A stretch of DNA of 44,489 nt, from positions 1-44,489 of the forward strand of contig JAKBBK010000019.1 in NCBI GenBank assembly GCA_021808525.1, written 5' to 3'. Shown here one piece after another: positions 8,808-17,547 of this stretch. Position numbers and translations under genes: made by a program. Source of the stretch: Pseudomonadota bacterium. Lineage in GTDB: Bacteria; Pseudomonadota; Gammaproteobacteria; Burkholderiales; Burkholderiaceae_C. The stretch's first letter is position 1, and the number at the start of each line of letters is the position of its first letter. The notes under the pieces were generated by a model, which was not told the DNA's origin, did not search any database, and saw nothing but the letters and a program-made list of their open reading frames with translations.

Positions 8808-10463
8808 ATGACCCCGATCTCCCCGCACACCCGTCCGGCGCCGGACTCGCGGCCGCGCATGCTCCAGGCCGCGGGGATCTGGAGCCTGCTGTTCGCAAGC
8901 CTGACCGCGATCATCGGCTCCGGCTGGCTGTTCGCGCCCCTCAACGCGGCCAGGCAGGCGGGTCCCGCCAGCGTGTTCTCCTGGCTCATCGGCGCCGTGG
9001 CGGTGCTGTTGCTGGCCTTCGTGAATGCCGAGCTGAGCACCGCCTTTCCCCGCATGGGGGCGGCGATCAGCTTTCCCAAGCTCAGCCATGGCGACCTGCT
9101 GGCCGTGGTGATGAGCTGGATGGTGCTGCTGGGCTACGCCGGCGTGGGGCCCAGCGAGGTGCTCGCGGTGGTCACCTACGCGAACAACTACATCCCCGGA
9201 CTGGTGCACAGCCACAGCCATCTGCTCGAGCCCCTGGGTTTCGCGGTCAGCGTGGTGCTGCTGGGCGGCTTCGTGCTGATCAACGCGCTGGGCGTGAAGC
9301 TCATGCTGCGCGTGGGCAACACGGTGATGATCTGGAAACTGCTGGTTCCCGCGCTGACGGCCATCGCGCTGTTGTCCATGGCCTTCCACGGCGCCAACTT
9401 CCACGCGCGAGGCTTCGCTCCGATGGGCGTGCAAGGCATGGTCGGCGCCGTGGCCGGCTCGGGCATCGTGTTCAGCTTCCTGGGCTTTCGACAGGCCATC
9501 GAACTCTCGGGCGAGGCCCGCCGGCCGCAGCGCGACCTGCCCATCGCCATCGTCGGCTCGGTGCTGTTCGCCGCCCTGTTGTTCATCGTGCTGGAGCTGG
9601 CCTTCGTCGGCGCGGTGCGACCGGCCGATCTCGCCGCCGGCGGCTGGAGCAAGTTGCGCTTCGCCGGCTCCGCGGGCCCCTTCGCGGGCCTGGCCATGCT
9701 CGCCGGCATGAGCTGGCTGGCCGCGCTGCTGTACGTGGACGCGGTGGTGTCGCCCGCCGGCACCTCGCTGACCTACATGGGCACGACCGCCCGCGTGATC
9801 TATGCCTCGGGCCGCGAGGGCCTGGGCTTTTCCTGGCTGGGCACACTCAACAGCAGGGGCGTTCCACGGGCCGGGCTGTGGGTCACCTGGGTCGCCGGCG
9901 TGTTGTTCTTCCTGCCCTTCCCGTCGTGGCAGAAGATCGTCTCCTTCCTGTCCTCCGCCATGGTGCTGGGCTACGGCGCCGGCCCGGTGGCCCTCATGAC
10001 CCTGCGGCGTACCCTGCCGATCTCCCAGTACAAGCGCCCGTTCACGCTGCGCGGCGCCGGGCTGTGGGCGCCCCTGGCCTTCATCATTTCCAACTTCATC
10101 ATCTACTGGTCGGGGCGGCGCATCGATGATTTCCTGTTCGGAGCGCTCGCGCTGATGTTCCTGGTGTACGCCGCGACCAAGGCCGCGCAGGGCCTGCTCG
10201 CGGATCTGGACTGGGCCGGCGCCTGGTGGCTGCTGCCCTACTTTCTCGGCATGTGGGCCATCACCCACTTCGGCCCCCACGACGCGGTGATCCACGGCGT
10301 GGGCCTGTACGGCTTCTACACCGGCATGGGCATGGTGGCCGTGCTCAGCCTGCTGGTCCTGTGGATGGCCGTGCTCAGCGGGCTGCCGGACCCGATGGAA
10401 GCCAGGCACGCCATCCGCGCGCGCGAGATGTCGATGGACTTCGAGTCCGCGCGCCAAGCCTGA
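8808..10463 (+). CDS. APC-superfamily amino-acid permease
   Basis: A 551-residue integral inner-membrane protein of the amino acid-polyamine-organocation superfamily. It has at least twelve hydrophobic segments. TM1 carries the glycine-rich unwound motif ASLTAIIGSGWLFAPL (about residues 24-40), which in this family contacts the substrate, and FRQAIELSGEARRPQRDLP matches the conserved cytoplasmic loop after TM6. The substrate cannot be deduced. The ATG at 8808 is preceded by AAGGA with a 7-nt gap, so I chose it over upstream in-frame starts. The gene stands alone with its own predicted promoter. A GC-rich imperfect stem-loop follows the stop (about 10473-10502) but lacks a T run. Confidence 0.9.
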   Translation: MTPISPHTRPAPDSRPRMLQAAGIWSLLFASLTAIIGSGWLFAPLNAARQAGPASVFSWLIGAVAVLLLAFVNAELSTAFPRMGAAISFPKLSHGDLLAVVMSWMVLLGYAGVGPSEVLAVVTYANNYIPGLVHSHSHLLEPLGFAVSVVLLGGFVLINALGVKLMLRVGNTVMIWKLLVPALTAIALLSMAFHGANFHARGFAPMGVQGMVGAVAGSGIVFSFLGFRQAIELSGEARRPQRDLPIAIVGSVLFAALLFIVLELAFVGAVRPADLAAGGWSKLRFAGSAGPFAGLAMLAGMSWLAALLYVDAVVSPAGTSLTYMGTTARVIYASGREGLGFSWLGTLNSRGVPRAGLWVTWVAGVLFFLPFPSWQKIVSFLSSAMVLGYGAGPVALMTLRRTLPISQYKRPFTLRGAGLWAPLAFIISNFIIYWSGRRIDDFLFGALALMFLVYAATKAAQGLLADLDWAGAWWLLPYFLGMWAITHFGPHDAVIHGVGLYGFYTGMGMVAVLSLLVLWMAVLSGLPDPMEARHAIRAREMSMDFESARQA

Positions 10464-10511
10464 ATCCCCGATGCCGCCCCTCGGACTCTCCGAAGCGGGG
10501 GGCCTGAGGGC

Positions 10512-10557
10512 GAATCAATCGATTCAATCGATTCATAAAAACAAAACAATTCGTTTT
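10512..10557 (+). promoter_or_regulatory. AT-rich operator/promoter region of the YeiH-family gene
   Basis: A sharply AT-rich island in high-GC surroundings. It holds two back-to-back copies of AATCGATTC (10517-10525 and 10526-10534), each containing the palindrome AATCGATT, preceded by GAATC so that GAATCAATCGATTC (10512-10525) is an inverted repeat. Further on, AAAAC (10543-10547) and GTTTT (10553-10557) form another inverted repeat. This arrangement suggests binding of a dimeric regulator near the promoter; the regulator is not encoded next door. Clear -35/-10 boxes cannot be assigned. Confidence 0.5.
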
Positions 10558-10574
10558 ACCAATTCATAGACCCC

Positions 10575-10590
10575 GGGGAGAATACTCCCC
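10575..10590 (+). promoter_or_regulatory. Hairpin sequestering the Shine-Dalgarno of the YeiH-family gene
   Basis: GGGGAG (10575-10580), loop AATA, CTCCCC (10585-10590) form a perfect 6-bp GC-rich stem that ends directly at the ATG at 10591. GGGGAG is also the only good Shine-Dalgarno, 10 nt before the start, so folding would hide it from the ribosome. Control by temperature, by a protein or by translation kinetics are possibilities; the sequence shows only the structure. Confidence 0.55.
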
Positions 10591-11664
10591 ATGAACTCGC
10601 GACACCCTGCTTTCAGCTTCCTGCGCCCCGCCGGCCCCGCCGCGGCCCTGGGCGTGGTACCGGGCCTGGCCCTGTGCGTGGCGGTCACCGCGGCCGCGAT
10701 GGGCCTGCAGTTCCTCGAGACACGCTGGCTCGGCCGCGCCTGGCTCGAGGCGCTGGTGCTGGCCATCCTGCTGGGCACGGCCCTGCGTACCCTGTGGGCG
10801 CCGGGGCCGCGCTGGAGCGCCGGCATCCGCTTCAGCGCCAAGACCCTGCTCGAAGTCGCCGTGGTGCTGCTCGGGGCCACCATCAGCGCGCGCATGATCC
10901 TGCAGGCCGGCGCGGGCCTGCTCGCGGGCATCGCGCTGGTCGTGGTGCTGGCCATCGGCGCCAGCTATGCGCTGGGACGCCTGTTCGGCCTGTCCCACCA
11001 GCTGTCCACCCTCATCGCCTGCGGCAACTCCATCTGCGGCAACTCGGCCATCGCCGCCGTCGCCCCGGTGATCGGCGCGCGTGGCGACGACGTCGGCGCC
11101 TCCATCGCCTTCACCGCGGTGCTGGGTGTGGGAGTGGTACTGGGTCTGCCGGTGCTGGCCGGCGCCACCCACATGGACCCGCGCATGTTCGGCGTGTTCG
11201 CCGGCATGACGGTGTACGCCGTGCCGCAGGTGCTCGCCGCCACCGCCCCCGTGGGCCAGGTGGCCGCGCAGGTCGGCACCTTCGTCAAGCTGGTGCGCGT
11301 GCTCATGCTCGGCCCGGTCGTGCTCTCGCTGTCCCTGGCCGCGCGACGCGGCGGCGCGGCGGGTGCTTCGAAGCCGGCCCGGCTGCCCTCCGCGACCCAG
11401 CTGCTGCCCTGGTTCATTCTCGGCTTCCTGGCGCTGGTGGCGCTGCGCTCGGCGAAGCTGGTGCCCGGCGCGCTGCTGGCTCCGCTGGCCACGGCCTCGA
11501 CCTGGCTGACCATCGTGTCCATGGCGGCGCTGGGCCTGGGGGTGGACCTGCGCGCCATCGCCAAGGCCGGGCCGCGGGTCACCGCGGTGGTCTCGCTGTC
11601 CCTGCTGGTGCTGGGCCTGGTGTCCTGGACCCTGATCCACGTGCTGAACCTGGGCCTGCGCTGA
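10591..11664 (+). CDS. YeiH/UPF0324-family membrane transporter (putative sulfate exporter family)
   Basis: A 357-residue membrane protein with about ten hydrophobic segments. The family signature CGNSICGNSAIAAVAPVIGA lies at residues 144-163. Members are annotated as putative sulfate exporters or as YeiH, but transport has rarely been shown, so the substrate is uncertain. In enterobacteria yeiH lies beside the LysR regulator yeiE; no LysR gene is adjacent here. The start at 10591 follows the SD hairpin and the AT-rich operator-like region, which suggests tight regulation. A GCGGGTCGACCCGC palindrome (11684-11697) follows the stop without a T run. Confidence 0.85.
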   Translation: MNSRHPAFSFLRPAGPAAALGVVPGLALCVAVTAAAMGLQFLETRWLGRAWLEALVLAILLGTALRTLWAPGPRWSAGIRFSAKTLLEVAVVLLGATISARMILQAGAGLLAGIALVVVLAIGASYALGRLFGLSHQLSTLIACGNSICGNSAIAAVAPVIGARGDDVGASIAFTAVLGVGVVLGLPVLAGATHMDPRMFGVFAGMTVYAVPQVLAATAPVGQVAAQVGTFVKLVRVLMLGPVVLSLSLAARRGGAAGASKPARLPSATQLLPWFILGFLALVALRSAKLVPGALLAPLATASTWLTIVSMAALGLGVDLRAIAKAGPRVTAVVSLSLLVLGLVSWTLIHVLNLGLR

Positions 11665-11776
11665 GGCCCCGCGGGCCGGGCTCGCGGGTCGACCCGCTCG
11701 AGCTTCGTGCGTTCTGTAGTAAGGTCGATCCCAGCGCGCCCCGCGGCGCGGCCCCGAAGCGCCACGCCCCCGATCC

Positions 11777-12223
11777 ATGCCCACGCCACGCCCGTCCCTT
11801 TCCTTCGTCCTGGCCGCCGCCCTGGCGGCCGGCACCGCGCAGGCCGCCACGCTGGACCAGGTCGACGCGCTGCTGCGCGGCGGCCACCTGGTGCAGGCCG
11901 ACCATGCCATCGCCCAGGTGCTGGCCGCGCAGCCGGACTCGGCCCGTGCCCACTATCTCGATGCCCGCCTGCTGGCCGCCGAGGGCAAATGGCCCCTCGC
12001 CGAGGACGAGCTGCAGCGCGCGCGCCGGCTCGACCCCACGCTGGGCTTCGCGCCCGCGGCCCAGGTGCAGGCGCTGGCCCACGAGGTGATCCAGCATCGC
12101 TGGAAGAACCCCTCCGGCCTGGCCGGCTACGGGCAGGCCGCGCTGGCCGGCCTGTTCCTCCTGGTCTCGGGCTACCTGGTGTTCGGCATGCTGCGCGGCC
12201 GGCGCCAGCCGCCCAGGAGCTGA
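11777..12223 (+). CDS. Small TPR-type protein with signal peptide and C-terminal membrane segment
   Basis: A 148-residue protein of unknown function. It starts with a Sec signal peptide (LSFVLAAALAAGTAQAA, cleavage around residue 24). Two helix pairs resembling tetratricopeptide repeats follow (GGHLVQADHAIAQVLAAQPDSARAH, then GKWPLAEDELQRARRLDP). A C-terminal membrane segment (AALAGLFLLVSGYLVFGML) ends in a short basic tail. The predicted topology is a periplasmic TPR domain held in the inner membrane. It lies 112 bp after the YeiH-family gene and 70 bp before the CPA2 antiporter, so it may be co-transcribed with the latter. Confidence 0.75.
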   Translation: MPTPRPSLSFVLAAALAAGTAQAATLDQVDALLRGGHLVQADHAIAQVLAAQPDSARAHYLDARLLAAEGKWPLAEDELQRARRLDPTLGFAPAAQVQALAHEVIQHRWKNPSGLAGYGQAALAGLFLLVSGYLVFGMLRGRRQPPRS

Positions 12224-12293
12224 GCCCGGGCCTGCCCCGTGCGCGCGCCGGCGTCGCGCGCCCCGCGAAGCGGCTTCGCCCTACCATCGGCGC

Positions 12294-14087
12294 ATGTCCG
12301 CCTCCGCCGTACTCATCCTGCTCGCGGCCACCGTGCTGCTGGTGCCCCTGTTCAAGCGCCTGGGGCTGGGCTCGCTGCTGGGCTACCTGATCGCGGGCAT
12401 CGCGGTGGGGCCCTACGGCCTGCATGTGGTCTCGCGCCCGCAGGCCGTGCTGCACACGGCCGAGCTGGGGGTGACGCTGTTGATGTTCCTCATCGGCCTG
12501 GAACTCAAGCCCACGCGCCTGTGGGCCCTGCGGCGCCAGGTATTCGGCCTGGGCCTGCTGCAGATGGCCGGCGTGGCGCTGCCGGTCACGGCCCTGGCCA
12601 TGCTGGCGGGGCTGGCTCCGCCAGGGGCCGCGCTGGTCGGGGTGGCGCTGGCCATGTCCTCCACCGCCTACGTGCTGCCGCTGCTGGCCGAGCGCGGCGA
12701 GCTGACCACCCGCCAGGGGCGCGAGGCCTTCGCCATCCTGCTGTTCCAGGACGTGAGCGTCATTCCCATCCTGGCCCTGCTGTCGGTCTACGGCGGCGCC
12801 GGACGCAGCCCCGGCTGGGCGGCGCTGGCCGCGCTGGCCCTGCTGGCCGTGGCGGGCCGCCCCGTGCTGGCCACCATGTTCCGCTACGTCGCCCGCTTCG
12901 GGCGCGGAAACCGCGAGCTGTTCGCCGCCGCGGCCTTGCTGGGGGCGGTGGGCATCGCCGTGGCCCTGAACGCCGTGGGGCTGTCGGCCTCGCTGGGCGC
13001 CTTCCTGGCCGGGGTGCTGCTGGCGGATTCGGAATTCCGCCACGAACTGGAAGCCGCGATCGAGCCCTTCGAGAGCCTGCTGCTCGGCTTGTTCTTCATC
13101 GCCGTGGGCATGGGCATTCCCCTGGCCCTGCTGGCGGCCCGCCCCCTGCTCATCGGCGGCCTGGGCGCGGGCATCGTGGTGCTCAAGGCGCTCAGCCTGT
13201 ACGCCGGACGCCGCGCCGTGGGCGGCGAGGCCGCGGTGGCCCGGCCCCTGGCCGTGCTGCTGGCCTGCGGCGGCGAATTCGCCTTCGTGCTGTTCGCCGC
13301 CGCGCGCGGCAGCCTGCTGCGTCCCGAGGTGGCGGAGCTGCTCACCGCCGCGGTGGCGCTCAGCCTGGCGCTCGCTCCCCTGGCGGTGATCGCCCACGAC
13401 CGCCTGCTGCACCCCTGGGCACGCTCCCGCGAAGCCCCACCCTTCAGCCCCATCGACGAACCCGGCCGCCCGGTGGTGATCGCCGGCTTCGGGCGCGTGG
13501 GCCAGGTGGTGGGGCGCATGCTCAATGCGCGCGGCGTGCCCTTCACCGCCCTCGACGCCAGCGCCGAGCAGGTGGATTTCGTGCGCCGTTTCGGCAACAC
13601 CATCTACTACGGCGATGCCAGCCGCCTGCCCCTGCTGCGCGCGGCCGGCGTGGACGGCGCGCGTCTGTTCGTGCTGGCGGTGGACGACGTGGAGTCCAGC
13701 GTGAAGATCGCCGAGCTCATGCGCATGCATTTCCCCGAGGTTCCCGTGCTGGCGCGGGCGCGCAACCGCACCCACCTGATGCGCCTGCGCGAGCTGGGCA
13801 TCCGGCAGGTGCTGCGCGAGACCTGGGGATCCAGCGTGGACATGGGCAAGCAGGCGCTGCACCTGGTGGAGCCGACCCTGGATGTGGAAGCCTTCGCCAC
13901 CTTGTTCGCCGAGCACGACCTGCGCCTGCTCGAGCGGCAGCAGGCCGTCTACCACGACCAGGCCGCGCTGATCGCGCTGTCGCGCCAGGCCGGGGCCGAA
14001 CTCGAGGACATCCTGCAAAGCGACGCGCGCCTGCGCCTGCACGGCGCGAACCCGGGCACGCGGGCCGAGGCGACCGAGTCCGAGTGA
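12294..14087 (+). CDS. CPA2-family monovalent cation:proton antiporter with TrkA-N domain (KefB/YbaL-like)
   Basis: A 597-residue protein. Residues about 1-380 form the Na+/H+ exchanger membrane domain typical of KefB/KefC/YbaL, and residues about 393-520 form a cytoplasmic TrkA-N (RCK) domain with the nucleotide-binding loop GFGRVGQVVGRML. The short C-terminal stretch after it (LHLVEPTLDVEAF onward) is charged. Such proteins export K+ or Na+ in exchange for protons and are gated by nucleotide or glutathione adducts. No KefF/KefG ancillary gene is adjacent, so which subtype it is stays open. It converges on the sensor-kinase gene with a 28-bp gap and no clear terminator. Confidence 0.92.
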   Translation: MSASAVLILLAATVLLVPLFKRLGLGSLLGYLIAGIAVGPYGLHVVSRPQAVLHTAELGVTLLMFLIGLELKPTRLWALRRQVFGLGLLQMAGVALPVTALAMLAGLAPPGAALVGVALAMSSTAYVLPLLAERGELTTRQGREAFAILLFQDVSVIPILALLSVYGGAGRSPGWAALAALALLAVAGRPVLATMFRYVARFGRGNRELFAAAALLGAVGIAVALNAVGLSASLGAFLAGVLLADSEFRHELEAAIEPFESLLLGLFFIAVGMGIPLALLAARPLLIGGLGAGIVVLKALSLYAGRRAVGGEAAVARPLAVLLACGGEFAFVLFAAARGSLLRPEVAELLTAAVALSLALAPLAVIAHDRLLHPWARSREAPPFSPIDEPGRPVVIAGFGRVGQVVGRMLNARGVPFTALDASAEQVDFVRRFGNTIYYGDASRLPLLRAAGVDGARLFVLAVDDVESSVKIAELMRMHFPEVPVLARARNRTHLMRLRELGIRQVLRETWGSSVDMGKQALHLVEPTLDVEAFATLFAEHDLRLLERQQAVYHDQAALIALSRQAGAELEDILQSDARLRLHGANPGTRAEATESE

Positions 14088-14115
14088 GCGAAACGGCCGC
14101 CGCGGGCCCGGCCTT

Positions 14116-15375
14116 TCAGCCCTCTCGTTCGCAGCGCACCACGGTCCCGCCCCCCGGGCGCCCGAGCAGGCTCAGCGTGGCGCCGACGATGCGCGCGCGA
14201 TAGCGCATGATCGACAGCCCGAGATGGCCCCAGGCCGGCAGGCCCTCCGGCAGGCCGACGCCGTCGTCGCGCACCTGCAGACTGAAGCCCTGGCCCCGCA
14301 CCTGCAGGCTCAGCTCGATGCGCGTGGCATGGGCGTGCTTGACGGCATTGGTCAACGCCTCCTGCGCGATGCGATACAGGTGGGTGGCGGTGACCTGATC
14401 CAGGCCGCGCGCGTCGCCCGAGAACTCCAGGCTGCAGGGCACGCCGTGGCTTGCCGACAGGCTCTCGGCCACGGCCCGCAGGCTGGCCTGCAGGGATTCG
14501 GCATCGATGTGGACCGGCGCGCTGCCATTGGCCAGCGCCCGCGCCTGCCCGAGCGAGACCTCGATCTGCGCGGCCACCTGGCGCAGCGCCTCCAGCACCT
14601 GCTCGTCGGCCCCCCCGCGCTGCAGGCGGCGCTGCAGCCCCACCACCATCAGGTCGGTGGCCAGCAACTGCTGGCAGATGCCGTCGTGGATCTCCCGGCC
14701 GATGCGGGCCTGCTCGGCGGTGCTGATCTCGATGACCTCGCGCTCCAGCGCGCGGCGCTCGCTGACGTCCTGCAGGATCACGTGCAACAGCCTGCGCCCT
14801 CCCTCGGTCAGCGCCGAGGCCGTGAATTCGATGTCGATCTCCTGGCCGTCCAGTCGTATCGCCCGGTCCTGCTGCAGGGGCATCGCGGTCCCGCTGGACT
14901 GGAATCGGTCCAGGCGTTCCTTCACGACCGCGCGGCGCGCCTCGGGAACGAATTCGAACAGGCTGTGGCCGACCACCTGCTCGAGAGATCGGGCCCTGAA
15001 CATGCCGAGCGCCTGGTCGTTGGCCATGACGATGCGCTCGCCGTCGCAGACCAGCTTGCCGATGGGCGACTGGTTGAACAGGACGCGGTAGCGCCGTTCG
15101 CTGTCGGCCAGGGCCTGCTCGATCCTGCGGCTCGACCTGCGCAGCAGCAGGTACAGCGCCAGGCCGGTGACCACGACGAAGGCCAGGCCCTTGATCGAGT
15201 CGACGGTCTCGGCCAGGCCGGGCCTGCCCACCGACACGCGCACGATGCGATCCGACACCAGGATCCACAGGCCCGCGGCGGCCACGTAGACCACCGCGAC
15301 GGTCCGCGGCCGCCAGACCAGGCGGCGCAGGCTTGCGCCGCGCTCGGCCTGCTCGCCCGGGGGCAGGGCCTTCAT
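14116..15375 (-). CDS. PAS-containing NarL-type (HisKA_3) sensor histidine kinase, orphan
   Basis: A 419-residue membrane-bound histidine kinase. Two membrane segments lie at about residues 25-43 and 62-79 with only a short loop between them. A PAS domain follows (about 90-205, SERRYRVLFNQSPIG to LQDVSERRALE). The HisKA_3 dimerisation helix has the phospho-acceptor His230 in REIHDGICQQ, and the HATPase domain has the N box (RIAQEALTNAVKHAHATRI) and G box (RDDGVGLPEG). With almost no periplasmic domain, sensing is probably by the PAS or within the membrane. No response regulator is encoded nearby. It starts 25 bp after the acyl-CoA ligase stop, so the two are probably co-transcribed. Confidence 0.9.
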   Translation of the reverse strand: MKALPPGEQAERGASLRRLVWRPRTVAVVYVAAAGLWILVSDRIVRVSVGRPGLAETVDSIKGLAFVVVTGLALYLLLRRSSRRIEQALADSERRYRVLFNQSPIGKLVCDGERIVMANDQALGMFRARSLEQVVGHSLFEFVPEARRAVVKERLDRFQSSGTAMPLQQDRAIRLDGQEIDIEFTASALTEGGRRLLHVILQDVSERRALEREVIEISTAEQARIGREIHDGICQQLLATDLMVVGLQRRLQRGGADEQVLEALRQVAAQIEVSLGQARALANGSAPVHIDAESLQASLRAVAESLSASHGVPCSLEFSGDARGLDQVTATHLYRIAQEALTNAVKHAHATRIELSLQVRGQGFSLQVRDDGVGLPEGLPAWGHLGLSIMRYRARIVGATLSLLGRPGGGTVVRCEREG

Positions 15376-15399
15376 GGCGGATGGCTCGGCGGCGCCTGC

Positions 15400-17043
15400 T
15401 CAGACGTCGATCGCGTCGCGCGAATGCGCGCGCTCGCGCAGCACGAACTTCTGGATCTTGCCCGTGGAGGTCTTGGGCAGTTCGCCGAACACCACCTGGC
15501 GCGGTGCCTTGAAGGCCGCCAGGTGCTGCTTGCAAAAGGCGATGATCTCCTCCTGCGTGGCGCTGGCGCCGGCCTTGAGTTCGAGGAAGGCGCAGGGGGT
15601 CTCGCCCCATTTCGGGTCGGGCCTGGCGACCACCGCGGCCACCATCACCGCCGGATGACGGTACAGCACGTCCTCCACCTCGATGCTGGAAATGTTCTCC
15701 CCGCCGGAGATGATGATGTCCTTGCTGCGATCCTTGATCTTGATGTAGCCGTCGGGGTCCACCACCGCCAGATCCCCGGTGTGGAACCAGTCTCCGCGGA
15801 ACGCGGCCTCGCAGGCCTTGGGATCGCCCAGGTAGCCTTTCATCATGATGTTGCCGCGGAACATCACCTCGCCCATGGTCTGGCCGTCGTGCGGGACCTC
15901 CAGCAAGGTCTCGGGGTCGCGCACCGTGGCGCCATCCTGCAGGTGGTAACGCACGCCCTGGCGGGCATTGAGCCGCGCCCGCTCGGACAGCGGCAGGGGC
16001 TCCCATTCCTGCTGTTTCACGCACACCGCCGCCGGGCCGTAGACCTCGGTGAGCCCATAGACATGGGTGAGGTCGAAGCCCATGGATTCCAGACCCTCGA
16101 TCAGCGCCGCCGGCGGCGCCGCGCCAGCCACCATGGCACGCACCTGGTGGGAAATGCCGGCCTTGAGCTCGGCCGGAGCGTTGACCAGCATGCCGTGCAC
16201 GATCGGCGCGCCGCAGTAATGGGTGACGCGATGCTCGCGGATCAGGCCCAGGATCGCCGCCGCATCCACGCGCCGCAGGCACACGTTGACCCCGGCGCGC
16301 GCGGCGATGGTCCAGGGAAAGCACCAGCCGTTGCAGTGGAACATCGGCAAGGTCCACAGATACACGGGGTGCTGGGGCATGTCCCATTCCAGCACGTTGG
16401 ACACGGCGTTGAGATGCGCCCCGCGGTGGGAATACACCACGCCCTTGGGCTTGCCGGTGGTACCCGAGGTGTAGTTCAGCGCGATCGACGCCCATTCGTC
16501 GTCCACCCCCGGCGGCGGCTCGGCGGGATCCCCCTCGGCCAGCAACGCCTCGTACTCCACCCCACCCAGGCTGGCGCCGGCCACGTGGAACTCGGTCTCG
16601 GCCACGTCCACCAGCAGGGGGCGCTCCAGGCCCTGGCCCACCGCCAGGTCCACCGCCTGGCGCATCACCGAGGCGAACTCCGGGTCGCACAGCACCGCGC
16701 GCGCGCCGCCGTGGTGCAGCATGTAGGCCAGCGCCTCCGGATCCAGCCGGGTGTTCAGGGTGTTGAGCACCATGCCCGCCATGGGGATGCCGAAATGCGC
16801 CTCCACCATCGCCGGCACGTTGGGCAGCATCACCGCCACCACGTCCCCCGGGCCCAGGCCGCGCTTGCGCAGCGCGCTGGCCAGGCGCCGGCAGCGCTGT
16901 CCCACCTCGCCCCAGTCGCGGCGCAGCGCGCCATGGACAACGGCCAGGCGCCGCGGATGAACCTCGGCCGCACGCTCGAGAAACTGGATGGGTGTCAGGG
17001 GCCGATGGTTGGCCCCATTGGGCCGCAAGTCTGCGTCGTGCAT
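15400..17043 (-). CDS. AMP-forming medium/long-chain acyl-CoA ligase (AlkK/DmdB-like)
   Basis: A 547-residue member of the ANL superfamily that activates a carboxylic acid to its CoA thioester through an acyl-adenylate. The P-loop NYTSGTTGKPKGV starts at residue 190, the A5 motif is VYGLTEVYGP, and the adenylate-binding motif is WFHTGDLAVVDPDGYIKIKDRSKD. GGENISSIEVEDVLYRHP and the catalytic lysine motif PKTSTGKIQKF are near the C-terminus. The motif set resembles AlkK/DmdB-type ligases acting on medium-chain or branched acids; the real substrate is unknown. It is the upstream gene of a likely two-gene operon with the sensor kinase. Confidence 0.92.
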   Translation of the reverse strand: MHDADLRPNGANHRPLTPIQFLERAAEVHPRRLAVVHGALRRDWGEVGQRCRRLASALRKRGLGPGDVVAVMLPNVPAMVEAHFGIPMAGMVLNTLNTRLDPEALAYMLHHGGARAVLCDPEFASVMRQAVDLAVGQGLERPLLVDVAETEFHVAGASLGGVEYEALLAEGDPAEPPPGVDDEWASIALNYTSGTTGKPKGVVYSHRGAHLNAVSNVLEWDMPQHPVYLWTLPMFHCNGWCFPWTIAARAGVNVCLRRVDAAAILGLIREHRVTHYCGAPIVHGMLVNAPAELKAGISHQVRAMVAGAAPPAALIEGLESMGFDLTHVYGLTEVYGPAAVCVKQQEWEPLPLSERARLNARQGVRYHLQDGATVRDPETLLEVPHDGQTMGEVMFRGNIMMKGYLGDPKACEAAFRGDWFHTGDLAVVDPDGYIKIKDRSKDIIISGGENISSIEVEDVLYRHPAVMVAAVVARPDPKWGETPCAFLELKAGASATQEEIIAFCKQHLAAFKAPRQVVFGELPKTSTGKIQKFVLRERAHSRDAIDV

Positions 17044-17232
17044 GGGCGAATTCCCTCTACGGCCAGAATGGGCCGGATCGCCTCGGTTGTATCTCGACTC
17101 AGCCCCGGACGCCAGGGGGTTCAGGCAAACTTTGTGCGAATGGAGTCAAGCCCGAGCGAAGTTCCTAAGGGTCATATTCGCGCTTGCCGGCCGCCATCGC
17201 TCCTGGCGCTGTGCCCGCTGGAACAGGCGATG

Positions 17233-17538
17233 TCAAGCAGGGTCCGCGTGGAACACGCGGATGCGCGGCTCGATGGCTGCCTTGGTCTCGCGCACGGCCA
17301 TGCGCATGTCGTACTCGCTTTGCAGGTTCAACCAGAAGCGAGGCTCCATACTGAAAAACAGCCCCAGGCGCAGCGCCGTGTCGGCCGTGATGGGACGCGC
17401 GCCGTTGACCAGTTCGCTGATGCGGCTGGGCGACACGTCGATGTCGGCGGCGAGTTGCCGGGCGCTGATGCCCATGGGCTTCATGAAGTCCTCCAGCAGC
17501 ACCTCGCCGGGGTGGATCTCGTCAAGCAGTTTGGTCAT
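17233..17538 (-). CDS. higA: HigA-family antitoxin (HTH)
   Basis: The antitoxin of a HigBA module: 101 residues, with the conserved N-terminus HPGEVLLEDFMKPMGIS and a Cro/C1-type helix-turn-helix (SARQLAADIDVSPSRISELVNG, about residues 25-46). The family continues with LRLGLFFSMEPRFWLNLQSEYD. The protein should bind and neutralise HigB and repress its own promoter. The ATG at 17538 is preferred to a TTG six bases upstream. As usual for higBA the toxin gene comes first, here 9 bp upstream. The palindrome before higB is the probable operator. Confidence 0.94.
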   Translation of the reverse strand: MTKLLDEIHPGEVLLEDFMKPMGISARQLAADIDVSPSRISELVNGARPITADTALRLGLFFSMEPRFWLNLQSEYDMRMAVRETKAAIEPRIRVFHADPA

Positions 17539-17547
17539 CGTCAATTC

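Noticed and set aside
11684..11697. GCGGGTCGACCCGC palindrome after the YeiH-family gene as a terminator
   Set aside because: It is a perfect palindrome with no loop and no following T run.
17043..17232. TTGACT upstream of the acyl-CoA ligase as a promoter
   Set aside because: No -10-like hexamer lies at the right distance, and no sigma-54 GG/GC pattern fits either.
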